Below, piece by piece: positions 1 to 13,900 of a stretch of DNA of 64,000 nucleotides. Where the stretch lies: positions 30,519,662-30,583,661 of the forward strand of contig NC_092698.1 in the NCBI RefSeq assembly GCF_964275005.1, in the 5' to 3' direction. Positions within the stretch are counted from its first letter, which is position 1; every line of letters begins with the position of its first letter. The notes beneath the pieces were generated by a model. That model was not told the origin of the DNA. It was given only the letters and a program-made list of their open reading frames with translations, and ran no database searches. Both the position numbers and the translations under genes were made by a program. The DNA is from Diadema setosum (lineage: Eukaryota > Echinodermata > Echinoidea > Diadematoida > Diadematidae).

Positions 1-3000
1 GTAAGTATTGCGTATCGCGTATTACATCATTTGTTACATACTGAAGAATTGTTTTTAAAGCTGCACTTATTTGATATTCATGTAGTATCAACAAATTTCA
101 GACTGCTTCATTGATGAATTCTCTCACCAAAGAGTTATTACATGATATTTTAACGATTATTTCATATATATAATTCTGATGTATGTATGTAACCAGATAT
201 TCTCATAGAATATATACTCCTTTTTATAGATATAATTTTTCGAGAACAGTGATTTCTTATAAAAGGTCCCGTAATTTGGAATAGTATGTTAGATAATGTT
301 TAGACAGTGTTCCATTTTAGATGATTTTAAAAGGAAGTGTATATTTATTATACAGAAAGAGTGATATGCAATATATTGTAAGTTTATATACATATAAGCT
401 TATTGTATGTTGTTCGTACGTGTATTACTTGTTATTGTTGTTGTTGTTGTTGTGACTCTTTAGCTTGCTGTATTTGTTAATGTTTACAGCAGAATGAAAC
501 AAAAGCAATAAAAAAGGATTAGCCTTGGTAGGTCAATGGCTTTTGCTAATCCCCCACATCTGCTGCGCTTTGTGTGTGTGCCAGACAATTATGATGTCAT
601 CTGACATTATTTCCCTGTATTTTTTTGTGTAGTGCTACTTTGCATTGTGTTTCATTTATGTTTAAGTTTTATGTTTGTTTACGTCAAATACGATATGTGA
701 TCCATATGTCGTACCTTTTCTTTTTTTTTTCTTTATGCTGTATTTCTTTTTAAAGATGTGAAATAAACTTGAATTGAATTCAATTAAGGAAAAAAAAAAC
801 CACTATACATGACCGCTAATCAATGTTACGGATCAACTAACAACTCCCTTCCCCTACCCCCCCCCCCCCACACACACACACACCACCGCCAAATACAGTC
901 ATCATCACTCTCAAGATTCACATGATGATAAAGAGCCAACATGCGTAAACTATAATAACAGGCCAAGCCTTTTAAAGAAAAAAAAAAATCCTTCGGTGTG
1001 AGCTGTAAAAACCGAATACGCTAATTTACTACCTAATCCACTTGAGCTAATTTCGGGATTTGTGTAGGTGTACCGCGTAGCAACGCCACATAGCAACAAT
1101 GGGATGCAAAGATGGGTGATTAAAATGTTGGCCAGCGTTTCTACCGGTGTCAAAATCATGTGAGCTGTGTTCTCACATATCGGTAGGCGAATACTTCCAG
1201 TGAATATAGTGTTAGTATACAGGATGCATGCTATTTGTCATTTGAACCAGGGTTCATAATGTGTGTGTGGGGGAGGGGGATATCAAAATCTTTATCCCTC
1301 CTTTTACTGGCAGGGAATGGGGAGTTTCAAAGTGCATCATTATAACGATGTCACTTTTTAACCTTCTGTTCACCAATCTTTCTGATGATGACCTCGGTTG
1401 AACTTCGCTTCAAGTGACTTTCCATTCTGAAGATAGCGTCTATAAGTTGTTGCTCACATGGAACGCTTTTTCCTTAGTTTTACGTTATAGCAGTGCCTGC
1501 TCAACTTGCTATAATACTTTTGTTCGCGTGACAAATTCAGGCGCGACAGTTCCTTATTATGTCCTTAGTGGTTGCAGATGACATGTCAAGTGTCGAATAC
1601 GAGATCGGCACTAAACGATGAGAGTATTTATTATAGGCCATCGAAATGGTTTTTGATGTACCGTCAATGTGGCAGTATCATACATGCACAGCAGAGAACA
1701 ACGTTCGATAGTCAATTGAAATGACGTTAAACATGACAAAGCGTGTGCTTGGGGTATAGAGTGTGTAGGGGTGTTAACAGCTGAATTTCAGCTCTTTAAG
1801 CGCATAAAAGAGTAGACAAAATAAACGGTTTTGCAGACAACCTTTCCTTCTAATTTTTCAATTTCCTCTTCTTTTCTAACACATTTCCTCCAATCTCGTC
1901 TCACCTCCACTCTTCTTGATGAGCAGCTGTTATTCTTCGGTTAATCCCTCGCAAAGTCGCCGTGATTCAGGGACTACTTTTCATACAAAGCGATGTTGGT
2001 AATGGGTTAATATGGTTCAAAGGGAGCTGCAGCTAAGCTGGGACTTGGACTTGAAACATGTGACTATGACGAGAAGCCTGCGATGATAACATTGACGTAA
2101 ATCGCAGCTCTTATGATTACCTTTTTTTTTTTCTTTTTTTGAACGACAAACTTTACAATCTCAAACCGAGGTTGGCGGTCTTTAAATTGCACAGTCATTC
2201 CAATTATGAAGGAGCTGTTTCATTCTGATATGCATTATTGAAAAGAAAAAAATCTGGAGTAAATGAGAGCAAAAAAAAAAAAAAAAAAAAAAAAGAAGTT
2301 GCGTGGGATTATTCTGTTACGCTTGGCATTGATGGTGAAATAGATACTCATAACTCTCATTAGCGTTGAGAAATTGTTCGGAAAGTGTAGGAAGATGTCA
2401 ATATTGTGCTGTATGAGGATTCCCAACGCAGCACCGGCTAGCTAGTAGGAGGTGTCCGGTACCATACATGGCTGAAACACCGATGATCATTTGCATTGTC
2501 AAGAGAACGGATGTAACATCTTTCCGTTATAATACTGTTACACTTCGCAGTAACTCAGTATATTATACTACCTTACATTTCTTGGAATTCCACGTAGCTG
2601 CAATAAAAACAACTTTTTAATGCAATTTCATAAAAGGAATTTGACTTTAAAATGTTTGTGGATATCAGCAGAAGATTTTTGAGTTGGTGGCATCGGTATC
2701 TCATGTAATTTCGATATTAAGCAATAAATATGTTTGAAAACATATGACACGTTAAAGGAACTATGCAAAAGCACGTTGACTTCTCTTGATTTGTGATATC
2801 CTCAACATCACTTAGGACCAATAATGTGGCCAAAATAATATCTAAATACGTATCAAGTATTTTATGATATTTTTTCTTCTATCAGTCTTCAGATCACTTA
2901 GACGCGCCGATAGCCTTTCTTGTCACTCATTCAATTGCTAAGATACTCATTATTGACAATGACATTTCAGGAACACATGCTAGTTATGATCAGTCAAAGG

Positions 3001-3351
3001 GAAGGTGCATTGTAACGTCTTCTGTTAATTATATCAATACTTAGATAGCCGTTGACAGAAGATGTCACAGGCAGGATCTTGGTTTGGAAGGGTTTTTTCT
3101 GTTTTGTTCTTTTGCTCATCCAAGTGATCTGAAGAAAAAAAAAAGTAGAGACATAATTGTAAAATATATGACAAATATTTAGATATTCTTTTGGCCAAAT
3201 TAGTTATGATCAACGCTTTATGAATGAATAGAAGACAACATGCAGTTGCACTGCATATCGATCCTCTAAAACGCAACTTTTCCCCCCTTTCGATTTTGAT
3301 TTTTTTTTTCATTTGTTTTTTGCTGGATTATACTGTCGTTGTCAACTTTAA
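1..3351. other. Left-edge intergenic DNA
   Basis: AT-rich. Contains a probable LINE tail (520-790) and C-run/CA repeats at 857-882. No gene is supported; the short frames present have no motif. Confidence 0.6.
520..790 (+). mobile_element. Probable LINE 3' end
   Basis: Non-coding DNA ending GTGAAATAAACTTGAATTGAATTCAATTAAGG: an AATAAA signal running into a GAATT tail, the style of CR1/L2-like LINE 3' ends. Confidence 0.35.
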
Positions 3352-3719
3352 ATGGATGGTATAGTATTGGTGGAGATGAGGACTGGGCTTTAAACTCTTT
3401 TAACCAGATACCAAGAAACCATTTATGAAATAGTATAGAGCATAACATTCTGAGGAGAATTCAATGTTTATTTGATGAAAATCAGTTTGCATCAGCTGAG
3501 ACATAAAAAAGTAAAACAGTGCAATCGTAATAAAAGGTGGGTCCCATCTTTCATTAGATATCTCTGTTTTGGATATCTCAGCCATGTCAAAACTAATTTT
3601 CATTTGATAAACATTGAAGTCCTTGTGAAATTACATGCTCTTTCATATAAAAGTTTCTCGTTTTCTCACCAAAAAATTGTAAGAAACCTATAGGTCTCAA
3701 CCAAAATTATACCATCCCT
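3352..3719. mobile_element. TTAA-flanked palindromic MITE (368 bp)
   Basis: TTAA at 3348-3351 and 3720-3723. The ends are ATGGATGGTATAGTATTGG and, inverted, AGGGATGGTATAATTTTGG. The arms pair over most of their length, which is why similar peptides appear in opposite-strand frames (Asn-Ile-Glu near the centre of each). Confidence 0.75.
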
Positions 3720-3723
3720 TTAA

Positions 3724-3769
3724 CTTGACTTAGGGATCTTTCCACTTCCATTCAATTCCGACTGCACTG

Positions 3770-3806
<37 letters not shown>

Positions 3807-6800
3807 TGTGTTTGTTCACATGCACCGACCCTAATATCAATAATACTCTGAGTACATTATCTATAATAGGAATTTTTTGACATAGTGACACGTACTTGCT
3901 ACTATGCTTGCTATTTGTAACTGTCATTGGGTTATTTTGACGTCAAACAACGTTCACTGCCAAAGTTTATGAAATCCAAGTTGTGTCACATTACGCTAAC
4001 AATAGCTCTGCTGGCACTATCACTCTGTTTTGGCTGATCCAGTAATAGAACGTTGGATGTTTAAAGCTGTTTTTATCATGTCGGCTATGTTTGGAATGCA
4101 CAATACATTTATCGTGGTGCATGCATATCAAACGCCCAGAAACCGCGAATTTGTGCTTAAATGTGCATGGTTCACACGACTGCTTTGATCTTAAGCTACA
4201 CTCTTCCCTTGAAGATGATTAATCATAACTGCTAAATGATCCGGAGTTTGAGGATAAAAATGTGTAGATGACATAATTTTTATCATTACTCATCTTTATT
4301 CATTGTTTTCAAATCTAGTGATTAAGTGAGACTTCCTTATCTCAATTTACCACTTTATAGGGTGCAAAAAAGTGGCAGTGTCCCAATTCAGATTTTTATT
4401 TTTAACAAAAGTTATGGATCGAAAAGTTATGTCTACACGATATTCACCATTGACCTTTTCCAAACGAGGCTATGTTATATTTTCCTCAACCCTCATTTCA
4501 CTGAATGTGAATATTTGGTACAGAAATGATATTTTACAACTTTTTCTCCTTCTACATAGAACTAATTTATCTACTGTAACATAAGGATTTCAACCATGAC
4601 CAATGTTAGCCCAGTTTCGAGAACCCTGACAAATATTCGTGATCATTTTTTTTTTTTCGTTTTGTTTCCCTTACCGCGCACTGCAGGTCACAGTGCCTAA
4701 ATGATGCAATGTGTTTCAACCACAACAGTATTTAGGTACACTTATCACCTTATTCCTCTCATGGTCCTACACCTCAAATGCACATGAAATCATATATGAA
4801 GTGTTGTCAATATTGTAAAGGAAGAGCTAATTTCAGCAGTAAGGCCAGTGATTGCGTTTGGTAGAAAAGATGTCCTCTGTAAGTCGTGTCGTAAGTAAAC
4901 ATTAACCTCTTTGAATTCGTTTCATATCTTCAGACAGATAGCTATCAAAAGATCTCTGGTAAAATATAAAACCTCACCGTGTCGGCTTGATGTCCTGGCT
5001 AACGAATATACATGTACGTTGGCACTGATGCCCTAGGCTAAAATAAAACTGGTACAGTACTATATCTAAACTTGATGAAATCTGTCAACGAACTCGCCGT
5101 ATAGTTTTGTGTGTCATGAATAGAGTCAATTGAATTTCAACTTCGAGCGGTTTGTTCAAAACCAAAAGCGCGCACAATGACTTAAATGTCAGATCCGATT
5201 AATAGTCCCACATTTTGAGTACCGGAGAGAGGGGAAGTGTAATTTCTGCTATCCGGTAGTTGAACGATGACATGGACTTTTGGCAAATGATCACGAAAAA
5301 TTGATCTATTTATTGCAACAGTATCAGGGCTTGCCATAACTCATGCCAATTTGAGTGACACGCAATAGGATATCATAAAGGCAATACGGTAAACTTTGTT
5401 CAGCGTTATTTTTATCATTCGTCGGGCTTCCCTAGGATCAGTTACAATATACATGCTATAACATACTCTCTACATCACACATACAAATGATTGTTAACTA
5501 ATATTGCTTGTATTCTAATTGAAATTCAATGAAGGCCCTACTAAAGGTTCAATGTCTAAGAGGACGCAGAGATCTCACGTTCAGTTTTCATGGTTCAACC
5601 TCTATCACGTGACGTGTTTCAACAAGCCAGTTCGGAGATAGCTCATGTGCACATGGGTACAAATGACCTTTCATTTTTCTCAGTTGGTTAGGCACTTCAC
5701 TCAATTCAAAGTGACATAATCCAGCAGCTTGCCCAACATAGCAATTTATGGAACTCGTATTCTAACAAAGAATGAACCTGTGTAGATGAAGTGACCAGAA
5801 TGGTTCGTCAATCAACACCTTGGAAAACATATATTTCATTGTGCTGTTTTGAATACATTAACAAACTTTTTCTGTTAACATTGCTAAATACCAGGCTTGC
5901 TGTCAGGTGGATGTACTGGCAGGCACCATTTATAAGGATCCATGAATAATCATAGCATTACAGATGCTTATCTCAGTGAAATTAAAAACCAACCTGTCTC
6001 TCGGTACAAATGACCTTTTTCTGCTCATGCTCAAACTGGGAACCCCGAACTGGCTAATTTCTTCCACGTGATTCTTGAATTGCGTGCACACTGACATTTA
6101 TTCACTCTGTCCCATTTTTTGATCCAGTTGCAAGCACTAAAGTTTCAGTTGGTGCAGTTTGAACGGTGATCATCAGCCGACCAATCACTCTACCAATTTA
6201 TTGTTTGTTTGTTAGTTTGTTTGTATATTTGTTTGCTCGTTTTTCTCGGTTGTGGTAAGGTCTTTATAATCAGCACGCTTGAAAAGATCACCTTAAATGC
6301 TGATTTCTCTAACTGACATACGTAAAGTTTTGTTTGAACTTTGGGTTTTTTTCTTTGTGCATGGATCAAAATGATGCAGAATTTTATCTGTGGTCCGATC
6401 CACTTCTGTATGACTGTGTCAACGTGTTGATTCATCGAGAGCAGACGACGTAAATAGTTCTCATTACGTCAAACGAGAATGCGCGGGTGCAGAACGAACT
6501 CTGCGAGCGTCCAAACTGTGCTGGGACTCCTCACAGAATCCTGATGTGCGTGGGTAACTCAGAAAGCGGGTCGGGAGGAACGTGGAATTACGGGCGTACA
6601 CGTCTGTCTGTCTTTGGCACAATTCCTTGTCCCTTGTCATTCATAGCAGCATAAGCAGAACTTGCTTTTAGCAAAGGGTCAGAAATCCTTGACATGAATC
6701 CCCACTTAATAATCTGCATTGACTAGCTTTTCAGTAAAATTTTCATGTACTCCGGAGCAGCGCCCTTCTAGCATCAGTGAGACAAGTCGGAAATTATATC

Positions 6801-6947
6801 CATGCCCTTTGTCTCTCAGCTCTCTGACCTGTCGCAGTGCTCATCGTTAGTCGGCCAGGACATATACGTTTTGGATATTCCACATGGTGTAGCATCTGCC
6901 AACGGAGTTGAAGGTGTAATCCCAGTCTGTACTTACAAGGGAGTGTC
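3724..6947. other. Intergenic DNA upstream of gene C
   Basis: Apart from a TG microsatellite at 3772-3814 I see only AT-rich unique-looking sequence. No TATA box or CpG island is obvious before the gene C start. Confidence 0.6.
3772..3814. repeat. (TG)n microsatellite
   Basis: About 20 TG units with two TTTG interruptions. Confidence 0.95.
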
Positions 6948-7027
6948 ATGGATCCCAGATTTCTTGTTGCCTGTTTGACAATTGCAGCGCTCATCGTTTG
7001 CACGGAGAGCCGGAATCCAAGATGCCG
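6948..7027 (+). CDS. Gene C exon 1: start codon and signal peptide
   Basis: The exon encodes 26 residues plus two bases, with a hydrophobic core LVACLTIAALIVC. The donor is G|GTGAGTG, leaving phase 2. G at +4 after the ATG supports the start. A 69-codon antisense frame overlaps it and is judged a shadow. Confidence 0.8.
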
Positions 7028-7628
7028 GTGAGTGTGACAATAATCATCTCAGATTCCTCCGCACTTACTATCAAACTACGTTAAGTTACTTGAGAAGTGT
7101 AGAATATGATAATGAATTCTTATTAACCAATCATCAATAAGACAAATGTGCACAAATTCCACACACAAACTCATGGACTGGAAATTAATGCGGCAGAGGG
7201 TTAAAGTTCCGCTGTCCAAACTCCATGGCATTTATAGGCTTTCGTCTTTTCCAAAGTTAATTGCTTATTTAACCGCAGTCTTCTGCCTTTCACCCAACAA
7301 TACATTCTGCCATAATTCAGTCAGATCACGATTTATTTCTTTATTCTCAGTAGCTCTAAGTCAGCATGTTTTTGTTTTGTTTTTTAAATTCCGTTATCAG
7401 TCTATTGTACAACTAAATCTTAGTTATATTAGAATGTACTGATAGTAAGTCTGATTGTATGAACACGATAAAAAAGAAACAACAGTATTTCATCTGTGAA
7501 ATGTTCAACGTAGAACTCTTGGTAAAATTTGAATTTGAATTGTTTTACAACGCAGTTGTGTACTACAGTGACGGCGAAAAAAACAATCAGTTATCTGGAA
7601 TTCAACTTCAACTTTAATGTACATGCGA

Positions 7629-7682
<54 letters not shown>

Positions 7683-7860
7683 AAACAAGGAAGGAAAAAC
7701 TGACCAGAAACAATTGTAATAATAAATAGCGAAATAGCGTTTGGGACGAACACCGATCTAGGGCTTTCAATAGCTCAGTCGGTAGAGCGCCGGTCTAGTA
7801 ATCCGGAGGTCTCGGGTTCGAATCCCGATGAAAACCCATTATCTTTGCTCAAAGTTTTCG

Positions 7861-7900
<40 letters not shown>

Positions 7901-10900
7901 CAATGATTTGCTTACTTTTCATTGCAAAATGAGCCATGAATAATGATGAACCATGTGTATATTTTCGAAAGGGATCATAGCTGATTACTTGTAGCATGCA
8001 GAAACGATAAAATGAAAAATAAAATGAAAATTAAATATATATTTACCAATGACTTGAAAAATGAAAATGGAAAAAAAAAAGTTATTGCTCATATAAATCA
8101 GTGGATCAAATCAGGTTTTCACTTCGACTATATATTATTGTTACAAATACATTGATGAAATGGGTTATGAAAAGGATTTATATGGTAATTTAACGATTAC
8201 AAACATACGGAAATATAATGATTTTAATCAGATACCAGAATTGAATATCAAAATTATTTGACAAAGGTTATGAAAATAATACATTACCACTCATGTTAAA
8301 ATCACCACCTAGAGTGCCTTTGTTAAAATCACCGAGAATGTGTATGTGACCGTTGAAAAAAAAAAATTCCATGGTAATTTTAGGAAGTCTTTAAGACGCT
8401 TAATTATTTTCGCTGAAACGACGTGTAAAACTGAATGAAACAAAGAAGAGCAATAATGGTCATGATTGTGATGACCATTATCTATTATGCTGCAATGACG
8501 CAACCGCAGCACTCATTACGTCTTCAATAATAGCCTCAGAACCTGTTCGTGACTGCCCGTTTCCATTAACATCCCACTCATCCTCACGTTGCCCGAAAGG
8601 TATACCTCCCGCTATTCAATCAACGTCATTACTTTTGGTTTTGCGATCTATTTGTGAATAAAGAAAGAGGTGGAAGAAGATAATTTATTTTATGAAAGAG
8701 AAAGTGCATCAACGATGGTACAGCCAGGTACAATTGGATGATACAGGACTGACGACTGTCAATAAAATTTTATTTTGGTGCTCATTTATTTGGACATCAC
8801 GCAACTCTATGAGCAGATGGTTTCAGTGTCAAGAAACGTGTGGGAGATGTCCCATTCAGATGATTTATCTGCATTATATATAAACTATATGTAAATACAG
8901 TATACGATCACCGTATTTAAACACTTAGTTCGAGACGTTTGTTTTATTAATTTCCACTGATAAAAAAGCCTAGAATTACGTACCTCTACAAGTATACTTG
9001 TTTTTAGGAACTCGCATATTTAGCAATTCAATGAAATTTTCACAATATATGAATATTGATGAGAAGCGTAAACACACACACACACATGACAAAAGCATGT
9101 TGATTTTGATAAAGGTGCTAAACATCGAACCTGATGTTGAGAACATGTTATGGAAAATTTCTACAAAATGGATAAAACCTTTAGAATAATCACAACAATA
9201 TAGCTTTATGTTGAATTTCACTCTGAACTTTTTATTTGATCTGGTGATAACATTCCCTGTCTTTGGGCTGTTTTGTTGTTGTTGTGGTTGTTGAAAAGTC
9301 ACACACATCACGTACTATCACATTTTCTTGTTCACCTGCATGGAAGAATTTGTAGTTATAATAATCTTTCGAGCATCGTACTATCTTTGTGGTAAAAATA
9401 TCGTTACTAATGGTGAAGTATGGCGACACTAAAATACTTTTATTTTGGGTTAGAAATTTGTGATCTTTCATTAAACTTTCTCTATAAGTTCCTGACTGAC
9501 CGTGTGAGATACCGTCCCGAAATATCAGAGGCTTTGTCGTCGTGATCGAATTATATTAAATGTGCTCTCAGCATAAGGTTCTTCCTGTGGCATGATGTCA
9601 TCCCTATAGTCAGCTCGTGCAGCCATTATTGATGATGTGATTACCATGACAACAATACAACAGCTCTATCTCGTTCAAAAGACGCGAATAGGAAGTGAGT
9701 GTCAGTGTGTGTGTGCGTGTGTGTGTGTAATGTGCATGTAAGTAAGTGTGTGTGTGGAGGGGATGTATCCATCTCGAGATATAGCCAGACAGAAATAAAT
9801 GAAGCTATGACTATCAGACCATTGTTTATCATATGCGATCAAGATAACTTTATCATTATTATTGACTCGTCTTGAGATTTTTCGTCACCGGTAAGCATTT
9901 TCACAATCATATATATCTTTCTTCTTCTTCTTCTGGAGGTGGGGGGGGGGGGGCAGGGGTACATCCATGGAGTCTGATACACGCTGCAGTCTTGTTCCTG
10001 AATATTTGATTGATATCCGGAAGTCCGAACGTGATCTAATTGAGAAGGCGCGTTAGAGCTCGATATAAAGACTTATCTCGTCTATGCACTATTCACATTG
10101 GTTAGTTCTCCGGGTATTTCAACTCTGCACACAAGGCAAACGAAAAATTCCTGTCGTTACGATCAGCAGGTTCTGCTCATTTAAGTAATTTTTGTATTTT
10201 TTGTCTGTTTGTTTGTTTTTGTTTTCTGCAGAACGGCAACTGGAATAGATAGACAAGGCATTGGATGCCCACCTCTAGGTATGTTTTTGTGTTGAATTCC
10301 TATCACATCTTGCTTTGACAAAGACACAACCACACACACACACAAACACACACAATCAATCAATCTATCTGTCTATTTATCATTTAGGCCTATATGGTAT
10401 GTCTTTTTAGTATGCGAACATTCCATATTCCCTTCACTGTAGTACTTGTACTTTCTTTTACATAAAAAGGAGCTAGCTGTCAGATCATTTCTATAGATAA
10501 TATCGGAACACTTGTATGCAATTTCTTATTCATTTCTAAAAAAAAAAAGAAGCATTGCTTCAAATGAATATGATAATGAATTTCATAAGCCCTGCATTGT
10601 ACAATCATATGTTTGTTTGGTTTTTTTTTAGGATGGTTATAGCATATAAATAGTACCCACTCACACACACACACTTACGGATTTGAATATTAGAATGTGA
10701 CCAAAAAAAAAAAAAAAAATAAAACTTATCATGCGATATTAAATAAATTTCTCCTTCATATCGGCAGGCCCGCAGTATAATAGAGAGAAACCGGAGAGAC
10801 CGGAGCGACCGGAGCGACCAGAGAAACCGGAACCGACGGAGAAACCGGAGCGACCTGAGCTGCCCGAATCAGAGATCGAGCACGAAGAACCGGAGATAGA

Positions 10901-13900
10901 GGACCCAGACTTCCATAATCTCGGCCGCCCAGACGCCAGCCCTTGCCCACCCGGAGACAAGAAATGCAGGGGCGGCAATTCGAACGGTAAGAAGGATCCA
11001 CGATATAGAATGCAGCATGATCGCAGTCAACCTAAGGTCCTGATCACACAGAATCTGTTAGGGAAGTATTAGACTTTTTTTTTTTCTACAAAAAAAAGAC
11101 AACAAAATACTCAAATAATCTAATTAATTCTTTACGTCTTCAGACATATTATTTTGATCCGATTTGATTTTGCTTGAATTCCACAACCAGTATGATTATT
11201 TATTTAGACACACACAAAAAAAAAATGAAAAAATTATAATATCTAGGCAAACAGGGAGTGAAAGTGTAAGTACGTAAGTGCAAATATGTTTAAGTTACAA
11301 TCCTCGGCTCAACTGTCATATCCTTTTACGACGCAGGGCTTCGGGGAAAGCCTTTAGCCTTAACTCGTCGCAACTATATCGCATTCTAATACCGTGGAAA
11401 GAACGGGAAGTGTCAATTTTCGTCGTTTCCTTTTCACAAAACCAAACATCCGCTTTTCTTTCTGTCTCCAGTCGCTGTTTAGGCAAAATCCTAAACGTTA
11501 TTTTCTCTTCACCTGATGTCATTTGCATATAATGAAAATCTCCTTTCTTCCTATCGATTCTAAGAAAACTGTGACATCTTTTAAGCATGGACACCTGCGT
11601 TGATAGGATGCCTGTAATTAGTTTAAAAAGAGAGGGAATCCATGGAAATGACATATTACCTTCATTGTTAACTTGAAAAAACGACGTTGTCTGGTACTGC
11701 GGTTAGGGGACCCTAATTGGTTCCAACATCAAGATTTTTCTCTACAGTAATACTTAATCAGGAGTCGCAAAACTTGCCATGATTTCTATTAAAAGTTTTG
11801 CTTTTATGTGAATGAAACAATGCTATAATTTCATATTTTCGTTATTTTATCATGATCGCTGTGATAGAGCATAAACCATTTTAGCAATATCCCGTTTTTG
11901 TCTGAAAGTACGTGTTACATTATAAGTGTAACATTGCATCTGATAAATTCTGTAGATGTATTGTCAAGTGTTAATAATTAATGCTTTAGATCTTACATCA
12001 ATTTTTTAGTAATAACCCCTAACATATATAGCCATTATATTCTCAGGGCTTGTATACGAAGAAAAAAAAATGCTGATATTCCACATTCAATTAATCATGA
12101 TTATGTTGTTATCTCTTTCTTGTGTTTATCTTTCTTATAACATCTTTGATTGCCACTGGATTGCCATTAGAACAGATCATTATTATGATAATGGATTATG
12201 ATACGATGTTAGCGTCAGTCATAATAAATGGTAATGATAACGATAATGATGATGATAATGATGATGATGATAATGATAATAGTAATGATAATTTAGATTA
12301 CAATGAAATTTTTAGTATTAATATTAGTATTACTTATTATTACTGTTCTTATTATCATTGTCATTGTTATTTTTATCATTGTAATTGTGATAATAATAAC
12401 AATATACATTCATGCGTTACTGCAGCATAAAAAACAGAATCACAAGCTCGTGATCAAATACCCGGTACGAAATTAAACCACTCTTTCGTCATTATTATTC
12501 AGTTTCAGTTCTTTCTTTCTTTCTTTTTCAGGGTCAGTAGGAATGCTCGGTGTTTACAAGGCCGCTGCCTTCATTGGCATGGCCATTCTCATCGCGATAA
12601 CAGTCACGGTCATCAGCCTCGTGATCTACTGCGTGTGGCGGCGGCGTCGAGATCGTGAACGATCACAGCACAGGTGAGGGTGTAAGAGAAATCGTGGAAG
12701 TCAACGCGATCACGACAAATATGTTCTCAATGTTGATCCTGAAGGGAATTTGTAAACGTATCTGAATATGAAGTACCGTTATAATCACATGATATAATTA
12801 TGTATTGCAATTTGAGAATGCAGCTTTGCACTGCAAATTTAACTTCCTATTCTCCGCACCATTGCAGATCGAATTTCGTCAATCATTTGACTGATTTAAG
12901 CGAACATTTATTCATAATCTTATCACGACGTTGCGTCGTTTGAATGAGTATGTTTGTTTTTGCTGTGCTTGGTTAATTTCCCCCTTGCTGTTGCTTTGTA
13001 ACATTACTAGCGCATTTCCTTTTTCTTTGCAACAGTTTCACGCTTCCTCATGCACATAACGGATACGCCACGCCAGGAGAAAAGTGCGCAGCAGGTGGCA
13101 ACGGTAAGATATGAGGGTTTTATTTCTCTGATCCCTCTCCCCATTTTACGCTGCCAAGCCTTACTCTCCCTGTAATATGCTTTGCTTCCTTTTTGTTTTA
13201 AAGCAACAATCTTCTATATAAAGCTACCCTCAGCAAAATAAACCTTTTTAATATCCATAGTGACGAATACATTCATGACATTGGTTTAAAAACAGAGGGA
13301 CAGAGAGGTATAGGCTTTGATCCATTGTTAACTTTGTGTTCACCAAACAGAAAGTTTGGCATGCCAGCTTCAAGACAACTATACCTTTTGTGTATAAAAC
13401 TGATGTTGTTTTGCTTGAATTCAACGTGGAATATTTTATTGAGATAGCGTATCCATTATCCTTTTCTTCAAAAGTGTGCACAGTTATTCACCAGTGACAA
13501 ATTTTCTTAAATTGCGTAGTTTCCTCCAGGTCAAATGCAGTCGGTTTTTTTTTTTTCCATTTTTTGAAAGTCATGTGTGATTAACAAAATGTAAATTAAA
13601 ACAGTGATTATGAATGATACATTTCTCATGGTAACTCACATATATATATATTAACAATTGTCAATCTTTATATAAAATCTCAAATACGTTGCAAAATATT
13701 GAAAAGCACATTCATTCAAACCAAGTCTTGTCGTTTCAAAACCTACATAAGGTATTTTCTGTATTGCTACGCATTCAAAGAAAACAAAGATCTATTTATG
13801 AATGAAATAGTTCATAACAGATTTACATCACGGCAACAAATACAGAGAAACACAAGCACTTAACCCGAATTCTCTTCTGCTTATACTTTAAAGGGGGACT

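Larger units (their letters stand above)
7028..10231 (+). other. Gene C intron 1 (3.2 kb)
   Basis: Contains long TA microsatellites, a tRNA-like sequence at 7761-7838, short CA and TG runs near 9075 and 9700-9760, and otherwise AT-rich DNA in which I see no gene. Ends with a T-rich tract and TTCTGCAG acceptor. Confidence 0.7.

Noticed and set aside
7761-7838. A functional tRNA-Thr gene
   Set aside because: Acceptor stem too long with a mismatch, and the setting between TA repeats fits a SINE copy better.
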